Notes: generated from the sequence alone by a model not told the origin. Positions 23,942 through 35,576 are shown, counted from the first letter of the stretch. The stretch is DNA of 64,000 bases from Inia geoffrensis (GCA_036417435.1 CM070905.1:66543092-66607091), one strand, 5' to 3'. Program-made: numbers and translations.

Positions 23942-26900
23942 GGTTGCTTTGTTGAATCCAAGTCCTCAGGTAAATAGAAAGGTCTTATGATAAAAGAAAT
24001 GTCTCTATGAGAAAAGCTTGACATTGTGCATGTGATCTAGAGGTCAGACCTTCAGCAGAATGGGTATTACTCATTGTCCTTCATCTGGAACAATGTGATT
24101 CCGCTGGCTATGACAGGGAAAGTGACAGGTGTGAACACAGCTTCATTATCCTTTTCAGTGAGTGTAGACAGTGAGTGAGAAGAAGTCACCTCCTACAGGC
24201 TGTCTAACCCCTGCAAGTTAGTTTACAGCTCCATTTGCAAGTGGATCTTTGAAGGGTCTTCCTTCAACCCCCAGTGTATCTCTGGGCCTCTTCAGTCATT
24301 TGATGATAGATAACAGCTTTATTTACAGTGTGAAAGAAAAAGCAGATGGGGACCCCTGTTTCGTTGTCACCACTTCAGGCAGCCACAGTTGCTGCACTTC
24401 CAAAGTGGAGTGACAGGTCTGGGAGGAGACTGAAAAGCTAGGAGAACATTCCCAGCATAGAAAATGCATGAGAAACAAAGAAATCTGGCTGACCATTGAG
24501 ACACTGGAAATGCCAGGTCACACGGAATCCCTGCATCACTTTATTGAGCAACCTTAGGTGGCAGCTGTTTCCTCTAATTCATTCATATTGTGGCTGCGAG
24601 CTTATTACTCCATTCCCCTTATTCAAACCTACGTGATATTCCATCTCCTCTTGGAGCGGATTCCCAGAATGGAAGAAAATAAACCTCATTTTAGTGAAAG
24701 CACAACAGATACACTGCTACTTCTCAGTCTTTCTATTTATCTCACTTAAAGAAAAAAGAAAAGTAAATGACCATTATTTTCCCTTGGAAATAAAATGAAA
24801 AGAAATGTGAGAATGCCTACCTTTGCTGGAATTTATACAATAATTATACTGGACCAAAATATTAAGAGTTAAATGCGTGTTTTTATCCAGTTTACATGCA
24901 CTTTGCTAATGTCCTTACTTGGAGATCTTAAAATTCTTTGACTTTCTCCATTTTTTGTTAAAAAAACTTCCACCTTACACTCAACCCACCTACCACCATT
25001 GGTTCCTATCTAGAGGACACACATCCAAATATATTTGAGGAAGAAAACAACAGACGTCTCAGAGTTGGAGCAAGACGTTAGAAATATCCCATGTGACAGC
25101 AGGATAACTGAGCAAATATAAATATTTTAATCTAAAAATAAATAAATTAGAAAAACCCAAACTAATATCTTTTTTTTTTTAACTGATCTGACCAAATTAG
25201 TCAGTCAAAATAGTTGAGTCAGTCTCTGTTGCCAATATTTATATTCTAGAAAATAAAATAACCTTCTATGAGAATATTTCATCTGCTGTAAGAATTTTAT
25301 TTGGTTGTCCCAGAAAACACAGCCCAGGTATTAAACAGCTTTCTGAACATTTTTCCTTGGATAATACTTAATATAAGTAACTTGCATGGTTCACTATTAA
25401 CACCCTCTATGCCTCATTGCTCCCCACCCCTCCTTATAGATGACATTATTGGTTTGCTCACTGTTTCTCAGCTGCATTGATGTAGGCATATTTGTGAGAC
25501 AAAGGATGGCAAGAATAACCAAAGAGCCGCTAAGATGGGATGAACGGGAGTAGTGCTGGCAGAAGAAATGAAGCACTATTCATAGCCCCTTGAGCATATT
25601 TCCTTTGGGATAGGACAGCTGTGCGAGGGAAGGAAAAAATGGTAACGGACTAACCATTGTTAATAAACGGGTGTGCTCACTTTGATCAAAGGCATCAGTA
25701 GCCATTAGGGTAAACAGAGTAGGGTTACAATGTTAGCCTTTGAATTTGCAGTTCCCTTGAAAAATTAAGTATTATATTTTATTTAAAGATGTTTTGCTTC
25801 TTATAGGTTTGGCCTTCTCAGCTGACTTGGCCCGCAAAACTTGTTACCCCATCACCTAGGTATCACAGGTTGGGTTCTCTGGGTAGCAGATGTTAGAGTG
25901 GAGTTTAGTGTGTAGTAGAATGTTTATTAAGGAGTGCCTTGGAATCTACACCTGTAGAAGAGAGAAGAAGGAAGAAGGCCCGGGTAAAGGGAGGGATTGA
26001 AGTGCTCTGCAGATCTGAACAACAGTCTCAACTGATCCCAAGAGGAGATATGAAATTAAAATATCCTTCAGTGTTGTCTTGGTTTGGAACAAAATAGTCT
26101 GGCCTTCTTTCCCCTGTGCCAACTGTTGGATGCGGGAGCTCCGGAGAAGGGTAAGATCTAATTTGAGGTGGGAGGCGGCTCTTTGCAGCAGAAGCAATCC
26201 CTGAAGGTGTCTGATGACATCACTTGCAGCAGCTGGGCAAGAAGCCCTTCCTTGAAGTGACATCCGGGTGGCTGATCTTTGTTATACCAGTTCAGTGACT
26301 TTCGAAGATTGTTTTGCTATGGTCCACATTAAGAAATACCTCCTACATTACTACCCAGACGTATGCACATGCGTATGCACACATACACACGAAGAAAACA
26401 AAAGTTTCATAAAGTAATATTTGTCCCTGTTGTATGCGGTGCTCTCTGATAGTCTCTATTTGTTTTCTTTCAATCCATCTCATGTTATTCTATTTTCTTT
26501 CACTTTTCAAAATGCTGTTTATAACACACTAATTTGATTTCAAGATCCGCTATTAGATTACAACATGCAATTTGAAAAATACGGAATTAGATTGATAGTG
26601 GAAATTAACCTATTGCTGTTGAACAAGTTCTCCAGGATAAGTAGAATGGGCTTGTGTTCACGACGTGATTGGATTACTTTCATTTCCAGGAAACCAGAAA
26701 AATGTCACAGGAGAGCTTTGCTGATCAATGGGCCCCAAAGAGAGAGTGTGGTTCATCACAAATCTGTAAATCCTTGAATGCTTTGTTCCAGGTAGAATGT
26801 CACTTGTGATTACTGTTCTAACAGTATGAGCTCTAAGCAAGATTTTCAAAGAAGGATGTTAATTAGCAGGGGAGGAAATAGTAACTGTGAGAACCATGTT

Positions 26901-27419
26901 TTCCATTTACTTGTAGAATTTTAGGATGAGGTCAGGTATCAACACCTTAGTTTTTCCTGAAAGTGGATGCCTGTGATCTGGTTTGTGTTGCAACTTTCAC
27001 ACGAGAGAAATTACTGGAAGAAACGTTTGGTGTCATGCTATAGAATATTGAGTTTTGAAATATATAGGGTAAATGCTTAAATGGGATAGTATGGCTGTAA
27101 ATTAAAGTTAAGAAAAAGACTCCATTCGTAGACATAGATATGAAAAAGATCATGAACATAGTGAGATAGAATTCTGGAAGATGACAAATCAACAAATGTA
27201 TTTTTTCTTTGGGCCAACAAACCAAAAATATACCCTTTGTTCTTGATACTCAAGCAGTGAGTTTAGGGTCCTTCCTTGTACAAGATTTATACTAGAATGA
27301 AGTAGCAATTTCATAACATGCATTTTAAATTTAAGGTATGTAAACTGAAGAAACATGGTTCTACTTGGAGAAGTATAAAAGCAATGATGTAGTAAGAAAG
27401 AAAAATGAAAGATATCTAC
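23942..27419. other. Unassigned sequence, possible old repeat at 25865-26290
   Basis: No exon or RNA gene recognised. 25865-26290 begins 'ggttgggttctctgggtagcagatgttagagtgg' and contains 'gtttattaaggag', phrasing typical of an old mammalian repeat, but I cannot name it. Open frames at 25946-26263, 26565-26777 and 26947-27225 show no known domain. A T-run lies at about 25171-25181. Confidence 0.35.
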
Positions 27420-27429
27420 TATTTTTCAT

Positions 27430-27610
27430 GTTTTATGCTAGGAAATCTGCAATTTGTTATCATATTTTCTCATTGTATATATTTTATCTTAGTAACTTGA
27501 TGGTTACTAAAGAGAAGCAGCTAAGATATAAGGGACTTAGGTTAACAGAGTCAGGATTGGAATTTAGATCTGGCTCCATCCTTTTTACTACTTCAAAGTC
27601 ACATATATGT
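27430..27610 (-). repeat. Possible MIR remnant
   Basis: 'aggttaacagagtcaggattggaatttagatctggctcc' resembles the reverse-complement MIR core ('-gctgggatttgaacccaggtctg-'). Weak. Confidence 0.4.
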
Positions 27611-27643
27611 TTAATTTTCTAACTTTTAAAAAGCTGCAGAATA

Positions 27644-27769
27644 GGGAATTCTCTGGCAGTCCCGTGGTCGGGGCTCCGAGCTTCCACTGCAGGAGGCACA
27701 GGTTCGATCCCTGGTCGGGGAACTAAGATCCCACATGCCACGCAGCCAAAATAAATAAATAAATACAAA
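27644..27769 (+). mobile_element. Short CHR-type tRNA-derived SINE
   Basis: Head 'gggaattctctggcagtcccgtggtcgggg' with an internal B-box-like GGTTCGATCCC, ending 'cgcagccaaaataaataaataaa'. Perfect 17-base duplication TAAAAAGCTGCAGAATA at 27627-27643 and 27770-27786. This short form lacks the CHR-2 body and belongs to the older cetartiodactyl group. Confidence 0.92.
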
Positions 27770-27786
27770 TAAAAAGCTGCAGAATA

Positions 27787-28900
27787 AATCTATATTAAAA
27801 CCAGATATGTATTTATTTGTATGTCCAATACAAGTTGAAAACTGGTTCATCAATTCTCTATCACATTTCCGTATTTTGCATTATTGCTGCTTGTGAGATA
27901 AGTATATTATGTACTTAAAAATATCATTTATTACTGTTGCAAGTCTTTGGAAATTTCTCACATGGTGTCTGTATTATATTTCAGTTATCTATTAAGAAAT
28001 CCAGAAGCCAGGTTTAAGTAAGCCAAAGTAATAAGTATGCATATACACTGAAGAAGATTTGAGAAGAAAGTCAAACAAAGATCTGGAAACCAGTGGAAAG
28101 AACATGTTTTATAGATATATTCCACATCAGTTGCATCAATTATATGTAATAATGAAGGGATATACATATATATAAAACAATGTGTGACTATTTTCAAGCA
28201 TTATCACATCTAAAAAGTGTAGTATTGTTTTTTAAAGAGAATATCAGACTACCTTTGATTTGGCAGGATATATGCACTTATGAACTTCATATGTTCACTT
28301 CAAATGTTACTGGTGTACTAACAATAGTTCTGCAAAAGGGGAAAAAGGTTTATAAAGGACAGACTTTAAAATGTCATTATTAGCCCAGTTACCTCAAAAT
28401 AGTACAAGAAATTAAGTGATTGACCTCATTAAATAGCTCACCTCACATCATTTTATTCTCAGGAAATTAGCTCTGAAGAGTGTTGGAGGACAAATTTATC
28501 TTCAGCATTAGAGATGAAAAATGAACCAGAAAATGTGTGTGTGTGTGTTCAGAAGCTGATGAAGACACTAGAAAGGGTAAAATATAATCACATTATCTAT
28601 ACTTATCTATACAAATGAAATTTCAGGGTTTAAATTTGTTGTGCAATGGCTTTCATATTTCTGTGACTTTGGTTGTGCAGTGGCTTTTATATCTTTTTGA
28701 ACTTGGCTGTCATAACACTTCTGGGTCTCATCCTTCTTTACCTGTGAAATGGTACAGCAATCTAAAATTTATGTTCTGTGGTACACTATTGGTTTTTTCA
28801 GATATATTGCTTATTCATCATAGGAGTGACTATAAAAACTATATGAAGATATTCAGAGTCTTATACTTGAGAAACAGGAGATAGCCGTTTTCTTATTTGG
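27787..28900. other. Unassigned AT-rich sequence
   Basis: No gene recognised. Contains a short GT run at about 28535-28549 and a 34-base tandem duplication at 28639-28706. Confidence 0.4.
28639..28706. repeat. Two-copy 34-base tandem duplication
   Basis: Copy 1 is 28639-28672 and copy 2 is 28673-28706. Both begin TTGTGCA and end TTGG. By eye, 27 of 34 positions match. The copies abut directly without spacer. Confidence 0.8.
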
Positions 28901-28904
28901 ATTC

Positions 28905-28995
28905 TGTTGGGGTTCATGTATGTGACCTTGAATTAGTCACTTTAAACTCTTTGTGACCCGATATCTAAATGATAAAATGGAGATTCTAATTCGTA
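28905..28995 (+). repeat. MIR remnant (3' half)
   Basis: 'gtgaccttgaattagtcactttaaactctttgtg' and 'taaatgataaaatggagattctaat' follow MIR order. Confidence 0.62.
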
Positions 28996-29075
28996 CTTCT
29001 CATTTCTCTGTGAAATTTACTACGGACGGACAATCAGGAAGAATTTGAGGGGCATAACACTTTTCAAATATAAGG

Positions 29076-29294
29076 GTTTTTTTGTTTTTTGTTTTTTGTT
29101 TTGCGGTACGCGGGCCCCTCACTGTTGTGGCCTCTCCCATTGCGGAGCACAGGCTCCGGATGCGCAGGCTCAGCGACCATGGCTCACGGGCCCAGCCGCT
29201 CAGCGGCATGCGGGATCCACCCGGACCGGGGCACGAACCCGTGTCCCCCGCATCGGCAGGCGGACTCTCAACCACTGTGCCACCAGGGAAGCCC
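29076..29294 (-). mobile_element. CHR-2 SINE
   Basis: Minus-strand copy. The tail is interrupted by G (TTTTTTTG repeats, 29076-29102), then 'gcggtacgcgggcc' and a full body to 'ccaccagggaagccc' at 29294. Short flanking duplication ATAAGG at 29070-29075 and 29296-29301. Confidence 0.92.
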
Positions 29295-29534
29295 CATAAG
29301 GTATTATTTTAATGTTACAACTGAAAAGGAGAATCAGTTGTTCTATTAGTGAGTCAATGAATTAACCATTTTCATATATGAACACAATTTCAACTCTTAA
29401 TTTACCTAAGACATTTGTTAAATAATGATATGGGGAGGAGTATTTATTTTAATGTCTTTTGAGATGAGTGTTTAATGATACTAGACAGAATGGAAATCAA
29501 AACTTTTTACATCTTCTGGAGGAAAGATGTAGAT

Positions 29535-29560
29535 ATTTTGGAATGTGTGCATTCCAAAAT
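29535..29560. other. 11-base perfect inverted repeat
   Basis: ATTTTGGAATG (29535-29545), loop TGTG, CATTCCAAAAT (29550-29560). It lies 15 bases before the next SINE and is not part of it. Confidence 0.85.
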
Positions 29561-29575
29561 AATTATGTAAAGGCT

Positions 29576-29905
29576 GGGACTTCCCTGGTGGTCCAGTGGT
29601 AAAGAATCTGCCTTGCAATGCAGGGGACGTGGGTTCAATTCCTGGTCAGGGAGCTAAGATCCCACAGGCCGCGGGGGAACAAAGATCCCACGTGCCATGG
29701 GGCAAATAAGGCCGCGTGCCACAGCTACTGAGCTCACATACCTCAGTGAGAGCCCTCATGCCGCAGACTACAGAGTCCACGTGCCCTGGAGCCTGTGCGC
29801 CACAATGAAAGATCCCGCATGCCTCAAGGAAGATCCCGCATACTGCAACTAAGACCTGACGCAGCCAAAAATACATAAAATAAATATAAATAAATCTTTA
29901 AAAAA
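29576..29905 (+). mobile_element. CHR-1-like SINE (long form)
   Basis: Head 'gggacttccctggtggtccagtgg' at 29576, B-box-like 'gggttcaattcc', then the long body. The region with 'ggccgcgggggaacaaagatcccacgtgcc' carries an extra internal repeat of the 'agatccca' segment. The end is 'cagccaaaaatacataaaataaat' and an A-run to 29905. Flanking duplication is not clear, as expected of an older copy. Confidence 0.88.
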
Positions 29906-29909
29906 AAAA

Positions 29910-30829
29910 GCCTAATTTAAATTTTGATACCAACTTAAAATGGTATTTATGAGTATTGTCTTCTGTTCTCTGAGTATGTATTGATATACAAAAGTGTGTA
30001 TTTTGATATTGATATTTTAAAGTGCCTACCATGTTCTTTATGAATGCTTCATTCAGATTATGCACATTTGGTCTTCACAAACTTGTTCAGAAAAGATGAA
30101 AGATAAGTCAGATTTTAACATTTCTTCATATTTTCTATTGTAGTTGAAGTGTTGAGGGTAAATGGGCTGCCAGTGAGAGAATGTAGGGAAAGAAAACACA
30201 GGGCCTGGAACTGTGCCTGAGCGTAGACCATGTTTAAGACACTGTAGCTAAAAATAAAACCCATGAAAGAAGTGGCAAAGGAGTATTCAGAAACGAAGGA
30301 GGAAAAACAAAACAGGTTGCCCAGTTCTAAAGGAGGAGAGAATCTTCACACTTAGGGCTTGGTTGGTGGAGGACAGAGGGATTTGGAAATGGCTGGGATC
30401 CAAGAGCCAGACATATGAAGTCACAGTGGAAATCCTGGAAGGTCTGAAAGAAATAAATGTAGAATAACATGGAGGCCTGGTTATAGGTGCTTGACTGTAG
30501 GTATCAGGGAGCTAGATGTGAGCACTGCTCTTCAGAGACCTGGTTCCAATTCCCTGGGTGCTTTGGGCATAAGTTGGGCTCAGTCCAGAAGGAACTGAAC
30601 AGGAAGCCAAAGGAGATGCTCTGATACGTTTGGGACAGTGTGGAAACTCAATCACTGGATACAGGGCTGACGCTGAGGCTAGATGAAAGGACTGTGACTG
30701 AATACCAATTAATGGAAAGGGAATGTCATCAAAACTGGGCTAATGACAAAATGGATTTGATGATCACTCCAGAGCTGTGTGGAAGTTCTTTACATTTCAC
30801 ATGTTTAGAGGCCTGATTGATCCCCGAAG
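29910..30829. other. Unassigned sequence
   Basis: No gene recognised. The purine-rich part at 30160-30480 may be an old repeat, but no landmarks are good enough to name it. Confidence 0.35.
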
Positions 30830-30920
30830 TTTGGATTAGAGTTAAATGAACAAGTGGAAATTAAGTGCTTAACAGATAGTAGATGCTCAATAAATATTTG
30901 CTGAAGAAATGAATGAATCG
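30830..30920 (+). repeat. L2 3' end remnant
   Basis: 'gcttaacagatagtagatgctcaataaatatttgctgaagaaatgaatgaat' is close to the L2 terminus. Confidence 0.65.
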
Positions 30921-31785
30921 TAAGATCTTAGATCTGGAGAATGGAAGTCTTCCATTCTCAGCCAAATAACTCCAAAGGTATCAATTTATAGTAATGTTTC
31001 CTAAATGTGTTCCATGAAAATCTGATTTCTCAGGATATGTCTTAAGATCAAAGAGTGTTTTGACCGAGTAAGTTAGGGAACTACAGAGTTAAATTAATTG
31101 CACTTCTATATTGCAAGACTTCTCAGAGATTTTATCTTCATATATCTTATGAATCTCTGAAGGATCAGTAGTATGTAGACATTTCCAAGTTTCTTGACCA
31201 CAGAACCCTATCCTCAACAACTGCCTTTCTTCCCCTAGTATCCCCTGGACTAATGTTATGAAAAACATATATTAGGAAGTGTTGGAATACACATGTAAAA
31301 ATCAATAGACGGACAAAGAGATCAGTGGATTTTGGTGATACTGAGGAAAAAAGTTATCATTTTTAGTAGTTTCAAAGATTTCAAAAGCAAACATTGAAAG
31401 AACTAGATAATTCTCATTGTACTCCTAATGTTCATCTCCAGGGATTTCCAAGAGTCAGAATCTCTTTTAACTTCTGGTCCACAGGTGGATGGAGGGCTAG
31501 AAAAATTTGGAGAATATGGGACATTTTCGGAAAATATATATGGGATGAGGAGAGTTATGAGTCAGAGGCAGTCATTGCATTGTCCATACATTATTAAAGC
31601 TTTATGTAATTTTTTTCTACATGAATTCCTATGGGGATAAAAGAGTTGTCGTTTGTGTGTGGGGAGTGGTGGTTGGGGGCTGGGGAGAGGTACGGGAGGA
31701 GAGACCATGTTCCTCTCTTACTAGATGGTATTATCCATTGCTATGTCTGTCTCCTCCAACTTAAGGTAAGGGCAGTGTGTGTGCC
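30921..31785. other. Unassigned sequence with G-rich patch
   Basis: No gene recognised. Two overlapping plus-strand frames at 31394-31640 have no known domain. 31661-31697 has five or more G-runs (GGGG, GGGGG, GGGG, GGG) with loops of up to ten bases, a weak quadruplex candidate. Confidence 0.4.
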
Positions 31786-31798
31786 TTGATTCACTTTT

Positions 31799-32004
31799 TT
31801 TTTTTTTTTTTTGCGGTACGCGGGCCTGTCACTGTTGTGGCCTCTCCCGTTGCAGAGAACAGACTCTGGACGTGCAGGCTCAGCAGCCATGGCTCACGGG
31901 CCCAGCCGCTCCGCGGCATGTGGGATCTTCCCGGACCGGGGCACGAACCTGTGTCCCCTGCATCGGCAGGCGGACTCTCAACCACTGCGCCACTAGGGAA
32001 GCCC
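31799..32004 (-). mobile_element. CHR-2 SINE
   Basis: Minus-strand copy: T tail, 'gcggtacgcgggcctgtcactg', body, head ending 'ccactagggaagccc' at 32004. Perfect 13-base duplication TTGATTCACTTTT at 31786-31798 and 32005-32017. Confidence 0.95.
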
Positions 32005-32017
32005 TTGATTCACTTTT

Positions 32018-32640
32018 GTATTGGTAGCATCTCTCACTGCATGTGGAATATAGTAGTAAATATTTGAACTGAATTGAACTAAAAGGATCTGCATGGTTTG
32101 TGTTCTTTACAGTGCCTGTTTTTTACCAAAATGACCCCCTCTTCCTCCTTGGATGGGTAATCTAGGGTAAAGGGAGCATTGCTTTCTTGAGGATGATATT
32201 TTGTTGACATTGTCATGTGGTGTTTTCAAGGCGTTTTGCACCATCTTTCACCAGAGTGGATACCGAAACATATTCTAAAAACAAAAAGCCTATCAGCTGT
32301 TCTTTATTGTTTAGAGTGGTATATTAGGGGAGGCCACCTCTAAGATAACAAATCTTACGGTTCCAGGAAAGGAGGAGAAAAGTGACAGAACAACTAAACA
32401 AGAAATTATGAAGGCCTTTATTTCCAGGGAATTAGGAGTTTTAGGGATAATATCAGATGGGTTGATATTCCATCCCTTCCTCTAGCTTTTCATGCAGAAG
32501 GAAGTTTGACTCATTCCAAATCAGATCTCAGAATAATGTCATCACATTATAAGCTTCTTAGAGCAATGAGACTCTTGGGAAAAAAAATCAAAATTAGTTG
32601 ATAATGTGAATCTTTTATGAGAACTTTGAATCTGGTTAAA
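32018..32640. other. Unassigned sequence
   Basis: No gene or repeat recognised. Confidence 0.4.
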
Positions 32641-33102
32641 GCAATAATATATATGTATAGTTGATTTACAGTATTGTGTTGGTTTCAGGTGTACAGCAAA
32701 GTGATTCAGTTATAAGTATATACATATATGTATATTTCAGGTTACTTTCCATTATATTGTAGTTTATTACAATATATTGAATATAGTTCCCTTTGCTATA
32801 CAATATATCCTTGTTGTTTATCTATTTTATATATAGTAGTGTGTATCTGATAATCCTATATTCCTAATTTATCCCTCCTCTGCCTCTATCCCCTTTGGTA
32901 ACCATAAGTTTATTTTCTATGTCTATGAGTCTGTTTTGTAAATAAATTCATTAGTAATATTTTTTAGAATCCACATGTAAGTGATATCATATAATATTTG
33001 TCTTTTTCTCTCTGACTTACTTCATTTAGTATGATAATCTTTAGGTCCATCCATGTTGCTGCAAATGGCAATATTTTATTCTTTATGGCTGAGTAATATT
33101 TC

Positions 33103-33104
<2 letters not shown>

Positions 33105-33161
<57 letters not shown>

Positions 33162-33175
33162 TTATATATATACTA
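33105..33175. repeat. (TG)n(TA)n microsatellite
   Basis: TG dinucleotides at 33105-33146, then TA-rich 33147-33175. It has arisen within the L1 at a place where related copies carry a short TGTATATA run. Confidence 0.95.
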
Positions 33176-33239
33176 TATCTTTTTTATCCATTCATCTGTT
33201 GATGGACACTTAGGTTGCTTCCATGTCTTGGCTCTTGTA

Positions 33240-33376
33240 TTTTGTTTGTTTGTTTGTTTGGTTGTCTTTTGGCCACACCACACAGCATGTGGGATCTTAG
33301 TTCCCCAACCAGGTATTGAACCCACACCCCCTCCACTGGAAGCACGAGTCTTAACTGCTGGACGGCCAGGGAAGTC
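33240..33376 (-). mobile_element. Short CHR-type SINE nested in L1
   Basis: Minus-strand copy: tail made of TTTG repeats, 'ggccacaccacacagcatgtgggatcttag', head ending 'ggccagggaagtcc'. Duplicated L1 target CTTGGCTCTTGTA (33227-33239) and CTTGGCTATTGTA (33377-33389), one mismatch. Confidence 0.93.
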
Positions 33377-34032
33377 CTTGGCTATTGTAAAGAGTCCTGC
33401 TATGAACATTGGGGTGCTTGTATCTTTTTGTATTAGACTTTTCTTCTTTTCTGGTTATATGCCCAGAAGTGGGATTGCTGGATAATATGGTAGCTCTATT
33501 TTTAGTTTTTTAAGAAAACGCCATACTGTTCTCCATAGTAGCTGCACCAACTTACATTCCCACCAACTGTGTAGGAGGGTTCCCTTTTCTCCACACCCTC
33601 TCCAGCATTTATTATTTGTAGACTTTTTGATGTTGGCCATTCTGACCAGTGTGAGGTGTTACCTCATAGTAGTTTTGATGAGCATTTCTCTAATAATTAG
33701 CGATGTTGAGCATCTTTTCATGTGCTTTTTGACCACCTGTATGGCTTCTTTGGAGGAATGTCTATTTAGGTCTTCTGTCCATTTTTTGATGGGGTGGTTT
33801 ATGTTTTGTTTTGTTTTGATATTTAGTTGCATGAGCTGTTTGTATATTTTGGAAATTAAGCCCTTGTTGGTTTTATCACTTGCAAATAGTTGCTCCCAGT
33901 GCATAGTTGTCTTTTCATTTTGTTTATGGTTTCCTTTGCTGTGTAAAAGCTTATAAGTGTGACTAAGTCCCATTCGTTTATTTTTGCTTTGATTTCTTTT
34001 GCCTTGGGAGAATGATTTAAGAAAATATTGCT

Positions 34033-34408
34033 GGGACTTCCCTGGTAGCTCAGTGGTTAAGAATCCTCCCGCCAATGCAGGGGACATGGGTTTGAGCCCT
34101 GGTCCGGGAAGATCCCACATGCCATGGAGCAACTAAGCCCGTGTGCCACAACTACTGAGCCTGTGCTCTAGGGCCCGCAAACCACAACTACTGAGTCTGC
34201 GTGCCGCAACTACTGAGCTGATGCACTACAACTACTGAAGCCCATGCACCTAGAGCCCGTGCTCTGCAACAAGAGAAGCCACTGCAATGAGAAGCCTACA
34301 CACGGCAACAAAAGAGTAACCCCCACTCTCTGCAACTAGAGAAAGCCCACGCACAGCAATGAAGACCCAATACAGCCAAAAATAGATAAATAAATTAATT
34401 AAAAAGAA
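34033..34408 (+). mobile_element. CHR-1-like SINE (long form) nested in L1
   Basis: Plus-strand copy starting 'gggacttccctggtagctcagtgg' and ending 'cagccaaaaatagataaataaatt'. The body contains repeated 'caactactgag' units. Perfect 14-base duplication AAGAAAATATTGCT at 34019-34032 and 34409-34422. Confidence 0.95.
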
Positions 34409-34523
34409 AAGAAAATATTGCTATAATTTATGTCAGAGAATGTTTTGCCTATGTTCTCTTCTAGGAGTTTTATGGTGTCATGTCTTATATTCAGGACTTT
34501 AAATTACTTTGAGTTTATTTTTT

Positions 34524-34867
34524 ATAAATTTATTTATTTATTTTTAGCTACACTGGGCCTTTGTTGCTGTGTGTGGGCTTTCTCTAGTTGCAGAGAGGGG
34601 GAGCTGCTCTTCGTTGTGGTGTGCAGGCTTCTCATTACAGTGGCTTCTCTTGTTGTGGAGCACAGGCAATAGGTGCATGAGCTTCAGTAATTGTGGCACA
34701 TGGGCTCAGTAGTTGTGGCTTGTGGGCTCTAGAGCGCAGGCTCAGTAGTTGTGGTGCACGGGCTTAGTTGCTCCGTGGCATGTGGGATCTTCCTGGACCA
34801 GGGCTCAAACCCGTGTCCCCTGCATTGGCAGGCGTATTCTTAACCACTGAGCCACCAGGGAAGTCCC
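34524..34867 (-). mobile_element. CHR-1-like SINE (long form) nested in L1
   Basis: Minus-strand copy: 'tttatttatttatttttagctacactgggcc', body, head ending 'ccaccagggaagtccc' at 34867. Duplication AGTTTATTTTT at 34512-34522 and 34869-34879. Confidence 0.93.
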
Positions 34868-35041
34868 AAGTTTATTTTTGTATGTGGTGTGAGGGAATGT
34901 TCTAATTTCATTGATTTACATGAGACAGTCCAGCTCTCCCAGCATCACTTGCTGAAGACACTGTCTTTTCTCCATTATATATTCTTGCCTCCTTTGTCAG
35001 TGATCAATTGACCATAGGTGGGTGGGTTTATTTTTGAGCTA

Positions 35042-35256
35042 TTTTTTTTTTAAGATGGCTTGATTCAAACTGAGGTTTTTTTTCATTTTTTAAAAAAGTT
35101 TTTATTGAATTTGTTACAATATTACTTGTGTTTTATGTTTTGTTTTTTTGGCCATGAAGCATGTGGGGTCTTAGCTTCCCAGCCAGAGATCAGACAGACC
35201 TGCACCCCCTGCACTGGAAGGCAAAGTCTTAACCACTGGACCACCAGGGAAGTTCC
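35042..35256 (-). mobile_element. Short CHR-type SINE with extra 3' body, nested in L1
   Basis: Minus-strand copy. The head ends 'ccaccagggaagttcc' at 35256. The tail side carries 'gtttttattgaatttgttacaatattacttgtgttttatg', a known extended form of this SINE group. L1 text resumes with 'gggctctctattttgttcc'. The exact tail boundary is uncertain because T-runs at 35041 and 35075 both could mark it. Confidence 0.8.
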
Positions 35257-35450
35257 TGGGCTCTCTATTTTGTTCCATTGACCCATATGTCTATTTTTGT
35301 GCCACTACCACACTGTTTTAGTTACTGTAGCTTTGTAGTATTGTCTGAGGTGTAGGAGAGTTATGCCTCCAGTTTTGTTCATTTTCCTCAGGATTTGAAG
35401 CAATAATGTTTAATAAAAGTATTACTATTAAATATTAGAAGGAGAGCATT

Positions 35451-35576
35451 TAATTAATTAATTTATTTGGCCTCACCACATGGCTTGTGGGATCTTAGTT
35501 CCCAGATCAGGGATTGAACCCAGGCCCTAGCAGTGAGAGCACTGAGTCCTGACCGCTGGACCACCAGGGAATTCCT
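35451..35576 (-). mobile_element. Short CHR-type SINE
   Basis: Minus-strand copy: 'taattaattaatttatttggcctcaccacatgg' to 'ccaccagggaattcc'. Perfect 9-base duplication GAGAGCATT at 35442-35450 and 35577-35585. It lies just outside the L1 block. Confidence 0.92.

Larger units (their letters stand above)
32645..35400 (-). pseudogene. L1, 5'-truncated, ORF2 C-terminal part, broken by four SINEs
   Basis: Minus-strand L1. The 3' untranslated part (32645-32960) contains 'gtatagttgatttacagtattgtgttggtttcaggtgtacagcaaagtgattcag'. ORF2 C-terminal sequence starts near 32965 and continues in pieces to about 35400. Recognisable translated pieces include '[20 protein letters not shown]' (33455-33640) and '[12 protein letters not shown]' (within 33659-34132), the cysteine-containing C-terminal region of ORF2. 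SINEs at 33240-33376, 34033-34408, 34524-34867 and about 35042-35256 split the element. L1 text resumes exactly after each. A TG/TA microsatellite (33105-33175) has grown inside it. The reverse transcriptase and endonuclease are absent through 5' truncation. Not functional. Confidence 0.9.

Noticed and set aside
26565..26777. 70-codon plus-strand frame rich in basic residues
   Set aside because: Overlapped by an opposite-strand frame, no domain, no promoter or splice context.
27644..27769. tRNA gene suggested by A-box and B-box-like strings
   Set aside because: The flanking duplication and A-rich end show a tRNA-derived SINE; no foldable mature tRNA.
31394..31640. Two overlapping plus-strand frames of 67 and 70 codons
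   Set aside because: No similarity recognised and no supporting signals.
33105..33175. Z-DNA or promoter function for the TG/TA run
   Set aside because: Explained as microsatellite growth within an L1; nothing else supports a function.
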